In this document: positions 7,566-15,840 of the stretch, piece after piece
Numbering within the stretch: position 1 is the stretch's first letter
Layout: each line of letters opens with the position of its first letter
From: an uncultured Sphingomonas sp.
GTDB lineage: Bacteria > Pseudomonadota > Alphaproteobacteria > Sphingomonadales > Sphingomonadaceae
Length of the DNA: 64,000 nucleotides
Direction: 5' to 3'
NCBI RefSeq assembly: GCF_913777625.1
Contig: NZ_CAJYTI010000010.1
Location: 239,095 to 303,094, forward strand
Notes under the pieces: model-generated
Databases searched by the model: none
What the model was told of the DNA's origin: nothing
What the model saw: only the letters and a program-made list of their open reading frames with translations
Made by a program: the position numbers and the translations under genes

Positions 7566-10282
7566 TATTCTTCACCTTCTTCGATGCCGGGCAATGTGAA
7601 ACGGAACGACGCGCCAGCCCCAGGCGCGTTTTCCGCACTCAATGTACCGCCATGGCCTTCGATAATGCGTTTGCTGATCGAAAGTCCAATCCCCATTCCA
7701 CCTGCTCCCCCTTTTGTTGTGGTGAATCGCGAAAACAGTGTTTCCAAGACATGGGCAGGAAGACCAGGGCCACTGTCGGTTACCGTGATCGCAATCATCT
7801 GATCTGGTTGCTTTTCGGATGTTATGGTTATTTGTCGCTCGTCGGGCTCGACGAGTTTTAGGGCCTGGACCGCGTTGCGCAACAGGTTCACCAGCACTTG
7901 CTGCACCTGGATTCGGTCGGCCAGGATGAACCGCGCGGCGGGATCGAGGTTGAAGCTGACCCGTAGGTTGAAGTGGCCGGTCCCGACCAGGACGAGTTCC
8001 ACCGCATCGCGGATCGTGCGTTCGACCGACTCCACGCGCATCTCCACCTCGCCGCGTGCGACGAAGGCGCGGAGGCGGCGGATGATCTCGCCGGCGCGCT
8101 GGGTCTGTTCCGACCCCATGCGAAGCAGATCGGTCACGCGAGTCCCGCCTTCGCCGCGCTCGATCAGCATGCGGGCGGCGGCGAGGAAATTGGCGGTGGC
8201 GCTGAGCGGCTGGTTGAGTTCATGCGCCAGATCCGCCGCCATTTCGCTCATCGCGCTCTGGCGGGAGACATGGGCGATTTCGTTGTTGAGCTCGCTCAGG
8301 CGCAGCTCGCTGGCGACGCGCTCGCTGAGATCGCGGATGAAGACGGTGATCAGCAGGTGATCGTCGCTCCGCGCCGCGCCCGCGCGCATCTCGGCGGGGA
8401 ATCTGCGGCCGTCCGCGGTAAGCGCGGTGCCGACGAGCACTTCGCCGGCCAGGCCTTCGCCGGTCTCGAGGAAGCGCTGCAGCACGGTCTGGCTCGCGTC
8501 CACTTCGTCCGATGGCATCAGCATCGAGAAGTGCCTGCCGACGACATCGGACGCCCGATAGCCCCACAATTCTTCCGCTGCGGCGCTGAACTGCATGATC
8601 GCGCCGCCGCCGGTCACGACGATCATCGCGTCCGGCACGGTTTCGAGCACGGTGCGCAGCTGCGCCTCCCGGCGGCGGAGAGCGGCTTCCCGCTCGTCGC
8701 GCTCGGTGATGTCGAGTACGGCGCCCACCACGCGGATCAGCTCGCCCTTCGCGTCGTAGAAGCACCGGGACGAGCCTTCGAGCGTTCGGCCTGCACCCCC
8801 GCCGATCGTCAGGCGATAGCGGAACGAAAATCGGTCGGCGCGCTGTTCCACCGCACGCATCACGGTAGCGCGCAGATCCTCCAGGTCGTTCTGATCGATC
8901 AGTTGCCGCCAGTTGGCGAAGCTGGAGAGCGATCCCGGCGGCAGGCCCAGCCGCTGCTCGGTGCCAGGCGACCATTCGATATGGTCGCCGCTCATGTCCC
9001 AGTCGAAGATGCCGAGTTCATGGGCTGCCGTCGCCTGGGCAAGCCGCTCCTCGCTCGCCCGCAGCGCGCGCAGCGCCGAGACGCGTTCGGAAATGTCCAG
9101 GATGCTGTGGACGGTCACCGCGCCGCGGCTCGGCGTTGCGTAGCGCAGCAGCCGCTCGATCACGTGGATCTCGCGGCCGTCCTTGCGCTCCTCGATCAGT
9201 TCCTGCGCGCCGTCGGCGTCCGGAAGCGCATAGCTGCTGTTCCAGCTGGGGCAGCGGGCGCGGAGCAGCATGTAGAGGTTCTGGCCGACCGCTTCCGTCT
9301 CGCTAAAGCCGTACAATTGCTTGCACCCCGGCGACCAGTGGATGACCTGGCCCCGCGCATCCGTCATCACCACGGTGGCGCCGCCCAGCGCGAGGCTCAG
9401 TTCTGCCCGAGCGCTTTGCTCCTGACCGACTCGGTAGACTGCCCAATAGGCGATCAATCCCACCGCCAGCACGTTGAACATGGCAAGCACGAGATGTCCC
9501 GGCGCCGGCGAGCCGTTGGCGGCGCGCTCGACCAGCAGCTCGAACGTGGCCGGCAGGGCGGGCAAGAGGATGGCGCCCGCCACCAGCGTCTGGATTCCGC
9601 GCGGGCCGGATCCCTCGACGCGCGTCGGCAGATGTCGGCGATGCCTGCCCTGGTCCAGCAGCATGGCCGCGGTGAGTGCCATCGCCGCCAGGGTGCCCGG
9701 CACCGAGGCACGAAGCTCGGCGTTGACGATGGATGCGCTGGACGCGAGCATCATGGCCGTGCCGGAGGCCAGCGCCAGTGACAGGGGGGCGATCGCGATC
9801 AGCGGGGCCACTTCGCGGAGCAAGTGCCAGCGGCTGCGCGCGGCATAGGCCGCGATCGGCAGCATCAGCAGATACACGATCGCATTGACCCCTGGGCGCC
9901 CCGCATTCGCCATGCCCGACGCTGCGACGCTATCGTGAAACAGCAGGGTGCCGAGATCGAACCAGGGGGCGATCAACGGATGTGCCATCGCCAGCACGCC
10001 GATCAGCAGGGCGGCCCCATGGAACGGCGCCGCCCGGCGGTCGCGGCCGGTTTGGCTGATCAGCAGGCCGATCGCGACAAGGGAATAGCCCAGCGCATTG
10101 ATCGGCCACATCGGATAGAGGCGGGGAAGAAACCGCTGAAGGAGCGGCACGTCAAAAGCCCATCCCGCCAGCACGGCAAGGGTGCAGGCCAGTGCGAATA
10201 GCGTCAGCGCACGGGCCAGGCTACCGTTTGCAGACGACGGGTCACGTGCCGTCGCGGCGATGTCAATTCTTTCAACGCGCAA
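7565..10282 (-). CDS. Membrane-bound multi-PAS sensor histidine kinase (FixL-like)
   Basis: The protein has 905 residues. The first ~290 contain about eight hydrophobic segments (for example MWPINALGYSLVAIGLLI and AIVYLLMLPIAAYAA), forming an integral membrane sensor I cannot name. PAS modules follow at roughly 290-400, 415-530 and 540-655, one with HWSPGCKQLYGF. The dimerisation/phosphorylation helix has His687 in LAHELNQPLS, and a C-terminal ATPase domain has NLLRNAVQAL, DSGPGL and GGMGIGLSISKRI. It autophosphorylates and passes phosphate to the coupled FixJ-type regulator. HELNQPL is the H-box style of FixL-like kinases. No haem-binding PAS signature is obvious to me, so oxygen sensing is unproven. 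Confidence 0.9.
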   Translation of the reverse strand: MRVERIDIAATARDPSSANGSLARALTLFALACTLAVLAGWAFDVPLLQRFLPRLYPMWPINALGYSLVAIGLLISQTGRDRRAAPFHGAALLIGVLAMAHPLIAPWFDLGTLLFHDSVAASGMANAGRPGVNAIVYLLMLPIAAYAARSRWHLLREVAPLIAIAPLSLALASGTAMMLASSASIVNAELRASVPGTLAAMALTAAMLLDQGRHRRHLPTRVEGSGPRGIQTLVAGAILLPALPATFELLVERAANGSPAPGHLVLAMFNVLAVGLIAYWAVYRVGQEQSARAELSLALGGATVVMTDARGQVIHWSPGCKQLYGFSETEAVGQNLYMLLRARCPSWNSSYALPDADGAQELIEERKDGREIHVIERLLRYATPSRGAVTVHSILDISERVSALRALRASEERLAQATAAHELGIFDWDMSGDHIEWSPGTEQRLGLPPGSLSSFANWRQLIDQNDLEDLRATVMRAVEQRADRFSFRYRLTIGGGAGRTLEGSSRCFYDAKGELIRVVGAVLDITERDEREAALRRREAQLRTVLETVPDAMIVVTGGGAIMQFSAAAEELWGYRASDVVGRHFSMLMPSDEVDASQTVLQRFLETGEGLAGEVLVGTALTADGRRFPAEMRAGAARSDDHLLITVFIRDLSERVASELRLSELNNEIAHVSRQSAMSEMAADLAHELNQPLSATANFLAAARMLIERGEGGTRVTDLLRMGSEQTQRAGEIIRRLRAFVARGEVEMRVESVERTIRDAVELVLVGTGHFNLRVSFNLDPAARFILADRIQVQQVLVNLLRNAVQALKLVEPDERQITITSEKQPDQMIAITVTDSGPGLPAHVLETLFSRFTTTKGGAGGMGIGLSISKRIIEGHGGTLSAENAPGAGASFRFTLPGIEEGEE

Positions 10283-10476
10283 ACCACCTGCCCCTGCACA
10301 GGTCGAAGCCGAGCTTCGATTTGCTCAGCATCGATTAATTTTTCGCGAAAAGCCATAGGGAGATGCACGGATTTCCGCCGATTCCCGCATCCTCTTCGGT
10401 CAGGTGCTTGCCAAATGCGATCCGGGCCGCGATCAATCGTGGCGGGGACATCCAGAACAATCCGAGGGAGTCACGC

Positions 10477-11898
10477 TTGATCCGAAGCTTCGCCATGGCG
10501 GCCGCCTGCGTCGCCCTAACCGCGTGCGGGGGTACCGGGGGGAAGCCCGCCACCGCATCCAGCACGCCACCCGCACCCAAGGGGCCGGGCCTCGGCAAGG
10601 GCTATAACCACGATCCCTATCCGTCGACCTATCGCCCCTATCCGGGCGTGCCGACGCTGCTGACCAACGTCACCGTCCTCGACGGTGAAGGCGGCCGGAT
10701 CGACAAGGGTGCGGTGCTGTTCCGCGACGGCAAGATCGTCGCCGTCGGCCAGAACCTCACCGCCGATGCCGGCGTGACGGTGATCGACGGGCAGGGCAAG
10801 TATGTCACCCCCGGCGTGATCGACATCCACAGCCACCTCGGCGACTATCCCTCGCCCGGCGTCGACGCGCTGTCGGACGGCAACGAAGCGACCTCGCCGG
10901 TCACCGCCGATGTCTGGGCCGAGCACAGCGTCTGGCCGCAGGACCCGGGCTTCAGCCGCGCGCTGGTCAATGGCGGCGTCACCACGCTGCAGATCCTGCC
11001 CGGCTCGGCGAACTTGTTCGGCGGCCGATCGGTGGTCCTGAAGAACGTCTATGCCCGCACCATGCAGGGCATGAAGTTCCCCGGTGCGCCCTATGGCCTC
11101 AAGATGGCATGCGGCGAGAATCCCAAGCGGGTCTATGGCAGCCGCGGCCGCGAGCCCTCCACGCGGATGGGCAACATCGCCGTCGATCGCCAGACCTGGG
11201 CGCGCGCCGTCGAATACAAGCGTCGCTGGGACAAGTACGAGAAGGATGGCGGCGAGGCGCCTGGCCGCGACATCGCAATGGACACGCTGCGCGGCGTGCT
11301 CGAGGGCGAGATCCGGGTGCAGAACCACTGCTACCGCGCCGACGAAATGGCCAATGTCCTCGATATGGCCAAGGAGTTCGGCTACCACGTCTCGGCCTTC
11401 CACCACGCGGTGGAAGCGTACAAGATCGCCGATCTGCTGAAGGCGAACAGCACCTGCGCCGCGGTCTGGGCCGATTGGTACGGCTTCAAGATGGAATCCT
11501 ACGACGCGGTGCCGGAAAACCTCGCCATCCTCGAGAAGGAAGACGCCTGCGCGATGATCCATTCGGACGACGCCAATGGCATCCAGCGGCTCAACCAGGA
11601 AGTGGCCAAGGCGCGCGCCTCGGCGATCCGCGCGGGCTTCGACGTCTCGGAGGCGACTGCCTGGAAGTGGCTGTCTATCAACCCGGCGATCGCGCTTGGC
11701 ATCTCGGACAAGACCGGCAGCCTGCGCGCCGGCAAGATGGCCGATGTGGTGCTGTGGAACGGCAATCCGTTCAGCGTCTACACGCGGCCGGAAATGGTGT
11801 GGGTCGATGGCGCGCTGCTCTACGACGCCAAGGATCCCAAGCGCCGTCCGGTTTCCGATTTCGAGCTCGGCCAGCCGGGCGAGGGGGATGTGAAGTGA
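10477..11898 (+). CDS. Lipoprotein amidohydrolase (first of a tandem pair)
   Basis: I choose the TTG at 10477 because it has GAGGGAG upstream and yields a clean lipoprotein signal with lipobox LTAC; an ATG at 10495 is the alternative, and the frame extends to 10363 without signal character. The mature part is a metal-dependent amidohydrolase of the imidazolonepropionase-like group: an N-terminal beta-sandwich strand VTVLDGEGG, the HxH pair in DIHSHLG, later histidines in NHCYRA and FHHAVEAYK, and Asp in IHSDDANG. The C-terminus has the typical GSLRAGKMADVVLWNGNP return to the sandwich. It is anchored at the membrane facing the periplasm. Substrate unknown; possibly a cyclic dipeptide or other amide. 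The stop overlaps the next start. Confidence 0.85.
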   Translation: MIRSFAMAAACVALTACGGTGGKPATASSTPPAPKGPGLGKGYNHDPYPSTYRPYPGVPTLLTNVTVLDGEGGRIDKGAVLFRDGKIVAVGQNLTADAGVTVIDGQGKYVTPGVIDIHSHLGDYPSPGVDALSDGNEATSPVTADVWAEHSVWPQDPGFSRALVNGGVTTLQILPGSANLFGGRSVVLKNVYARTMQGMKFPGAPYGLKMACGENPKRVYGSRGREPSTRMGNIAVDRQTWARAVEYKRRWDKYEKDGGEAPGRDIAMDTLRGVLEGEIRVQNHCYRADEMANVLDMAKEFGYHVSAFHHAVEAYKIADLLKANSTCAAVWADWYGFKMESYDAVPENLAILEKEDACAMIHSDDANGIQRLNQEVAKARASAIRAGFDVSEATAWKWLSINPAIALGISDKTGSLRAGKMADVVLWNGNPFSVYTRPEMVWVDGALLYDAKDPKRRPVSDFELGQPGEGDVK

Positions 11899-13205
11899 GC
11901 AAGACCCTGTTTCTCGCCGCGGCGGCCCTTGCGGCGCTCGCGGCCCCTGCGATGGCGCAGGATGTGGCGATCACCAACGCCAAGCTGGTGATCGGCGACG
12001 GGGCGGCGCCGGTCGAAGGCGGCACCGTCGTCGTGCGCGGCGGCAAGGTCGTCGCGGCCGGTCGCGGTGTCGCGGTGCCGGCGGGCGTGCAGGTGGTCGA
12101 TGCCGCCGGGCGCTATGTGACGCCGGGCATCTTCGCCGGATTCACCCGCCTCGGCATCGTCGAGGTCGATGGCGTCTCGGTCACCAACGACGCGGGGACC
12201 GAGAACTCGCCGTTCAACGCCGCGCTGGACGTCAGCCCCGCGGTCAACCCGCGTGCAACGCCGATCGCGATCAACCGCGCCGACGGCGTCACCCGCGCTG
12301 TCGTCGCCCCCGAAGTGGGCCGCGGTTCGGTGTTCGCGGGCCAGGGTGCGGTGATCGACACCCGCAGCGACTTCCACGCCGTCGCCCGTCCGCGCGCCTT
12401 CCAGTTCATGGAATATGGCGAGAGCGGCGCGCGCGCCGGCGGTGGCAGCCGTGCGGGGGCGATCGCGCTGTTGCACAACACCTTTGCCGAGGTCCGCGCC
12501 TATGTCCGCAATCCGGCGAGCTTCTCGGATCGCGGCAAGGACGTGCTGCTCACCCGTGCCGATGCCGAGGCGCTGGCGCCGGTGGTGCAGGGCAAGGTGC
12601 CGCTGCTCGTCCATGTCGAGCGCGCGTCGGACATTCTGGTGCTGCTCCAGCTCAAGCGCGAGACGCCGGGGCTGAAGCTGGTGCTGGTCGGTGCGACCGA
12701 GGGCTGGACGGTGGCCAAGGACATCGCCGCCGCCGGTGTGCCGGTGATCGCCTCGCCGCTCAACGACCTGCCGGCGAGCTTCGAGCAGCTGGCCGCTACC
12801 CAGTCGAACATCGGCCGGCTTAAGGCGGCGGGCGTACTGGTCGGCGTCGGCACGATCAACGACGACGAAGCCCGCCAGGCGCGGCTGGAGAAGCAGTATG
12901 CCGGCAATCTGGTTGCGCTCACCCGCGTGCCTGGCGCCACCGGGCTTGACTGGAATGCGGCCTTCGCGGCGATCAGTTCCAAGCCCGCCGAGGCGCTGGG
13001 GCTGGGCGAGGCGTTCGGCTCGCTGCGCCCAGGCCGTGCTGGTGACGTGGTGGTGTGGGACGGCGATCCGCTCGAGATCGGCAGTGCGCCGGTGCGGCTC
13101 TATGTCGACGGGATCGAGCAGTCGCTCACCAGCCGGCAGACCCGCTTGCGCGATCGCTACTGGAAGCCCGAGGAAGGTGCGCTGCCCAAGGCCTATCAGC
13201 GCTGA
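11895..13205 (+). CDS. Amidohydrolase-like protein, metal site incomplete
   Basis: The start is a GTG at 11895 that overlaps the previous stop (GTGA), giving 436 residues with a signal peptide ending APAMAQ. It aligns with the gene before it over the same fold: AITNAKLVIGDG at the front, RYVTPGI where HxH should follow, and GSLRPGRAGDVVVWDGDP at the end. The HxH pair is absent (the residues are FAGF), although a histidine survives in LLVHVERA and acidic residues in TINDDEA. It is probably secreted to the periplasm, catalytically weak or dead by itself, and plausibly a partner subunit of its neighbour. That partnership is inferred from overlap and shared fold only. Confidence 0.8.
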   Translation: MSKTLFLAAAALAALAAPAMAQDVAITNAKLVIGDGAAPVEGGTVVVRGGKVVAAGRGVAVPAGVQVVDAAGRYVTPGIFAGFTRLGIVEVDGVSVTNDAGTENSPFNAALDVSPAVNPRATPIAINRADGVTRAVVAPEVGRGSVFAGQGAVIDTRSDFHAVARPRAFQFMEYGESGARAGGGSRAGAIALLHNTFAEVRAYVRNPASFSDRGKDVLLTRADAEALAPVVQGKVPLLVHVERASDILVLLQLKRETPGLKLVLVGATEGWTVAKDIAAAGVPVIASPLNDLPASFEQLAATQSNIGRLKAAGVLVGVGTINDDEARQARLEKQYAGNLVALTRVPGATGLDWNAAFAAISSKPAEALGLGEAFGSLRPGRAGDVVVWDGDPLEIGSAPVRLYVDGIEQSLTSRQTRLRDRYWKPEEGALPKAYQR

Positions 13206-13310
13206 TGGCGGCGGTTCCCTCCGGAACCTTCACGATCGCATACGCTTTGGCGGAATGCTGGAACATGCCCGGCGCAGCTCCCCGCGCCAGGTGATCAGGA
13301 GACTGGGATC

Positions 13311-13679
13311 ATGACGACGCGCATCCTTCTTGCCGGCCTCGCCCTGGTGGCGCTGGCGGGCTGCAACAAGGGCAATGAGGCGACCGGCAATGCCGCGGCC
13401 GACACGGCGGCGGAGAGCAATGCGGTGGTCGACAATGGCGACGACGGCAACAATGTCGCCGCGCAGGTGGTGGCGATGACCGAGCAGGTGCGCAACGTCG
13501 TGTTCATCCGCGCGATCCGCGACGCGGGGCTGCCGTGCGAGCATGTCGACAGCTCGCAGCGCCTCCCGGACATGAACGGGCTGCCGCTGTGGCGTGCCAA
13601 CTGCAAGGGCGCGGGCAGCCACATGATCACCATCACCCCCGACGGGACGGCGAATATCGTCAGCCGCACCGATCGCTGA
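13311..13679 (+). CDS. Small hypothetical lipoprotein
   Basis: This 122-residue protein has a lipoprotein signal with lipobox ALAGC at residues ~14-18, followed by an Asn/Ala/Asp-rich low-complexity linker. A compact domain (about 58-118) has two cysteines, in LPCEHV and RANCKG, that could form a disulfide. AGGAG lies upstream of the ATG. I do not recognise the family. Its 3' end overlaps the convergent DJ-1/PfpI gene by 20 bases. Probably an outer-membrane-anchored periplasmic protein; function unknown. Confidence 0.65.
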   Translation: MTTRILLAGLALVALAGCNKGNEATGNAAADTAAESNAVVDNGDDGNNVAAQVVAMTEQVRNVVFIRAIRDAGLPCEHVDSSQRLPDMNGLPLWRANCKGAGSHMITITPDGTANIVSRTDR

Positions 13680-14289
13680 ACTCGGCCTCGGCGAGGAGGA
13701 AGGGCGACACCGCGCGCAGCGCGCGCGCCACCGTCTCCTCCTTCTCGCCGACCGGCGCGACATAGTGGATCGCCTCGCGCGCCGCCGCGACGCCCGCGCC
13801 CCGCGCGATCATCCAGGCGGCAAGATATTGCGAGGCGAGGCAGCCGCCCGTGGTCGCGACATTACCATGCGCGACGAAGGGCGTATCGAGCACCTCGACC
13901 CCGGCCTCGATCACCCAGGGCTTGGTGGTGAGGTCCGTGCAGGCGGGCAGGGTGCCGATCAGCCCCAGCCTGGCCAGCAGCAGCGTGCCGGAGCACTGCG
14001 CGCCGATCAGCTGGCGCGCCGGATCGAGCCGGATCTGCCCGAGCAATTCTGCATCGGCGGCGATCTCCCGCGTCTTGATCCCGCTGCCGATCAGCACCGC
14101 GTCGGCCTCCGTCGCGAAGGCGAGCGGCTTCTGTCGCCGGATGGTGATGCCGTTCATCGAGGTCACTTCCTCGGTGGGTGACGTGATGTGCGCAGCCCAG
14201 CCCTGCGCACGCAGCCGGTTGAGTATCGCCGCGGCGACGAACGAATCCAGTTCGTTGAACCCGTCGAACGTCAACACCGCGATCTGCAT
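13660..14289 (-). CDS. DJ-1/PfpI family protein
   Basis: The 209-residue cytoplasmic protein has the class-I-glutamine-amidotransferase-like fold. It opens IAVLTFDGFNELDSF, has a strand ADAVLIGSG, and then the nucleophile elbow GAQCSGTLLLA with Cys99. The later TTGGCLASQYLAAWMI is typical of ThiJ/PfpI proteins of the transcription-regulator or isonitrile-hydratase-like group. Without an attached AraC helix-turn-helix it is a stand-alone enzyme-like domain; the activity cannot be assigned. It converges on and overlaps a small lipoprotein gene, and diverges from the first platform-like gene of the secretion locus. Confidence 0.85.
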   Translation of the reverse strand: MQIAVLTFDGFNELDSFVAAAILNRLRAQGWAAHITSPTEEVTSMNGITIRRQKPLAFATEADAVLIGSGIKTREIAADAELLGQIRLDPARQLIGAQCSGTLLLARLGLIGTLPACTDLTTKPWVIEAGVEVLDTPFVAHGNVATTGGCLASQYLAAWMIARGAGVAAAREAIHYVAPVGEKEETVARALRAVSPFLLAEAEFSDRCG

Positions 14290-14420
14290 CGGAAGCTTTC
14301 CTTTCGCATGTCGGTGTAGAGGAGCTCAGCGTCGCGCGGAAGGCCTTGCCGGGTGGAGGGAGCCCGGTCTTGTCGCCGCAACGGCCTTGCCAAGGCGGCC
14401 CTTCCGGTTAATCGCGAGGC

Positions 14421-14966
14421 ATGACTTCGGAGCCTTCCGATCCCCAGCACGAGTCCAATCGGCCCAGCCTCGCTGCCCAGATGGCGGCGCGATTCCGTCG
14501 GGATAAACCTGTATCGCCGACGCCGGCGGCGACGGCAGCGCGGCCCTGGGTTGCGCCGCTGCTCGCGTTGCTGATCGTCGCTGGTCCCCTCGCAACCCTG
14601 GTCGGGGCGAAGTGGCTCGGCGCGATCGCCCGGCGCGACGCTGCCCGGCTGGACGCGCAGCAGGCGCTCCGCCGAGAAGCGGAACGGGCAAGGATGCAGG
14701 CGCGCGACGTGCTTGGTGCTGCGCTGGCGCGGCCCGGCCCAGCGACCTTGCTCGATGGGGCCGCAGCGGCGCTGCCCAAGGAGGACATGCTTGCCCGTGC
14801 GGCGCTGCGCGAGGACGGCACGCTTGAACTGGAGGTGGTGACCAGCGACCCGGATGCGCTGCGCAGCGCGCTCCGCCGGGTGCCCGCCCTCGCACCGCTG
14901 CGCGACGTGCGCCAGCGCGAAGGCGAGGGGCGGACCCGCGTGCTGCTGCGCGGGGTGCTGCCATGA
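14421..14966 (+). CDS. PilN/GspL-like inner-membrane platform protein (reduced)
   Basis: The 181-residue protein has a short basic cytoplasmic tail, one transmembrane helix at about 43-63, a helical stretch rich in Arg and Ala, and a C-terminal periplasmic domain of ferredoxin-like pattern ending TRVLLRGVLP. This is the layout of PilN or of the periplasmic half of GspL; the actin-like cytoplasmic domain of true GspL is missing. It is the first of three genes with ATGA/TGATG overlaps, the others being GspM-like and GspC-HR/PilP-like. The trio converges on gspD. I infer a reduced assembly platform set. Homology to PilN is a fold-level judgement from the pattern. Confidence 0.5.
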   Translation: MTSEPSDPQHESNRPSLAAQMAARFRRDKPVSPTPAATAARPWVAPLLALLIVAGPLATLVGAKWLGAIARRDAARLDAQQALRREAERARMQARDVLGAALARPGPATLLDGAAAALPKEDMLARAALREDGTLELEVVTSDPDALRSALRRVPALAPLRDVRQREGEGRTRVLLRGVLP

Positions 14967-15418
14967 GCGCGCGGCCGATCCTGTGGGGCACCGGCGCGGG
15001 GTTGCTGCTCGCGGCGCTGCTCGCACCGTGGACCGGTACCGCGCTCGGCGACCTTGCCCGGGCGCGGGCGACGCGCAGCGCGGCCGCGGCGGCGCCGGCC
15101 GCGCCGGCGGTGACCATGCCGCCGCTACGGCCGGACCTCGCCTTCCCGGCATCCGGCGGGCCCAGCGTCGCCCAACAGCGGGTGGAGCGGCTGGCGCGGG
15201 GCGGCGGCGTGCTGGTCGAGGCAATCGCACCGCTCGACAGCCCGGCGCCGCTGATGGCGCTGTCGCTGCGCGTGTCGGGCCCCGAAAAGGCAGTGCTCGC
15301 GCTGGCCGATGCGATCGAGCGCGAGCGGCCATTGCTCCGCTTCCGCAGCTGGCGGATCGAGCCTGCCGAGGGCAGCGGCGTACGGCTGAGCGGCGTGCTG
15401 GTAGGGGCGACGCGGTGA
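14963..15418 (+). CDS. GspM-like (type b / PilO-like) secretion platform protein
   Basis: This 151-residue protein has an N-terminal transmembrane helix (about 7-27), an Ala/Pro-rich linker and a compact periplasmic domain. In that domain QQRVERLARGGG, APLDSPAPLMALSLRVSG and AVLALADAIERERPLLRFRSWRIEP fit the GspM subtype-b (PilO-like) ferredoxin fold. It overlaps the preceding gene by ATGA and the next by TGATG, so the three are co-translated. A separate full gspM lies at 21204-21704, so this locus has two M-type genes. I infer that it pairs with the 14421 protein in the inner membrane. Confidence 0.6.
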   Translation: MSARPILWGTGAGLLLAALLAPWTGTALGDLARARATRSAAAAAPAAPAVTMPPLRPDLAFPASGGPSVAQQRVERLARGGGVLVEAIAPLDSPAPLMALSLRVSGPEKAVLALADAIERERPLLRFRSWRIEPAEGSGVRLSGVLVGATR

Positions 15419-15840
15419 TGCCGCGTGCCCAGAAGATCGCGCTGGCGACGGCCGCCGGTGTCGCGGTGCTGCTGCCCGTGCTGCTGCTCGCGCCCGGTGC
15501 GACCCCGCCGCCGAAGCCCGCGCCGGTGCTAGCCCCGCTCGTCGCGCCGCTCGCGCCGCCGCTCGCGCATCTGTTCGATCGCCCGCTGTTCGCACCCGCC
15601 GTGGAGGCCGCCCCGCCGCCGGACGCGCCGCAGCTTACCGGCATCGTCGGCCGGCTCGGCAGCGATGCGGTGGCGCTGGTGCGCACCGCGCAGGGACCCA
15701 GTCGCACATTGGCGATCGGCGACAGCGTCGATGGCTGGCGGCTGGAATCGCTCTCGATCGACGCAGCGCTGTTCAGTCGCGGCGGCCAGCGCGTGCGGGT
15801 GCCGCTGCCGACCGCCGAAGGCGCGCCCGCGGCTCAGTAG
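15418..15840 (+). CDS. GspC homology-region / XpsN-PilP-like protein
   Basis: The 140-residue protein has one N-terminal transmembrane helix (about 8-27), a Pro/Ala-rich linker and a small beta domain. HLFDRPLFAP, LTGIVGRLGSDAVALV, GDSVDGWRLESLSID and a final strand RVRVPLP form the homology-region signature that in GspC and PilP contacts the secretin. Unlike the full GspC at 17950-18741 it has no PDZ domain. It is the last gene of an overlapping trio, and its 3' end overlaps that of convergent gspD by seven bases. It probably links the inner-membrane platform to a secretin. It may be the counterpart of Xanthomonas XpsN. Confidence 0.62.
   Translation: MPRAQKIALATAAGVAVLLPVLLLAPGATPPPKPAPVLAPLVAPLAPPLAHLFDRPLFAPAVEAAPPPDAPQLTGIVGRLGSDAVALVRTAQGPSRTLAIGDSVDGWRLESLSIDAALFSRGGQRVRVPLPTAEGAPAAQ

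Noticed and set aside
13206..13310. GGAAC-like -35 resembling an EcfG stress promoter
   Set aside because: The -10 position does not read CGTT at the required spacing.
14271..15707. A 478-codon minus-strand frame over the platform trio
   Set aside because: Ala/Arg/Pro-rich antisense frame without domains; the plus-strand trio has overlapping starts and stops and membrane helices.
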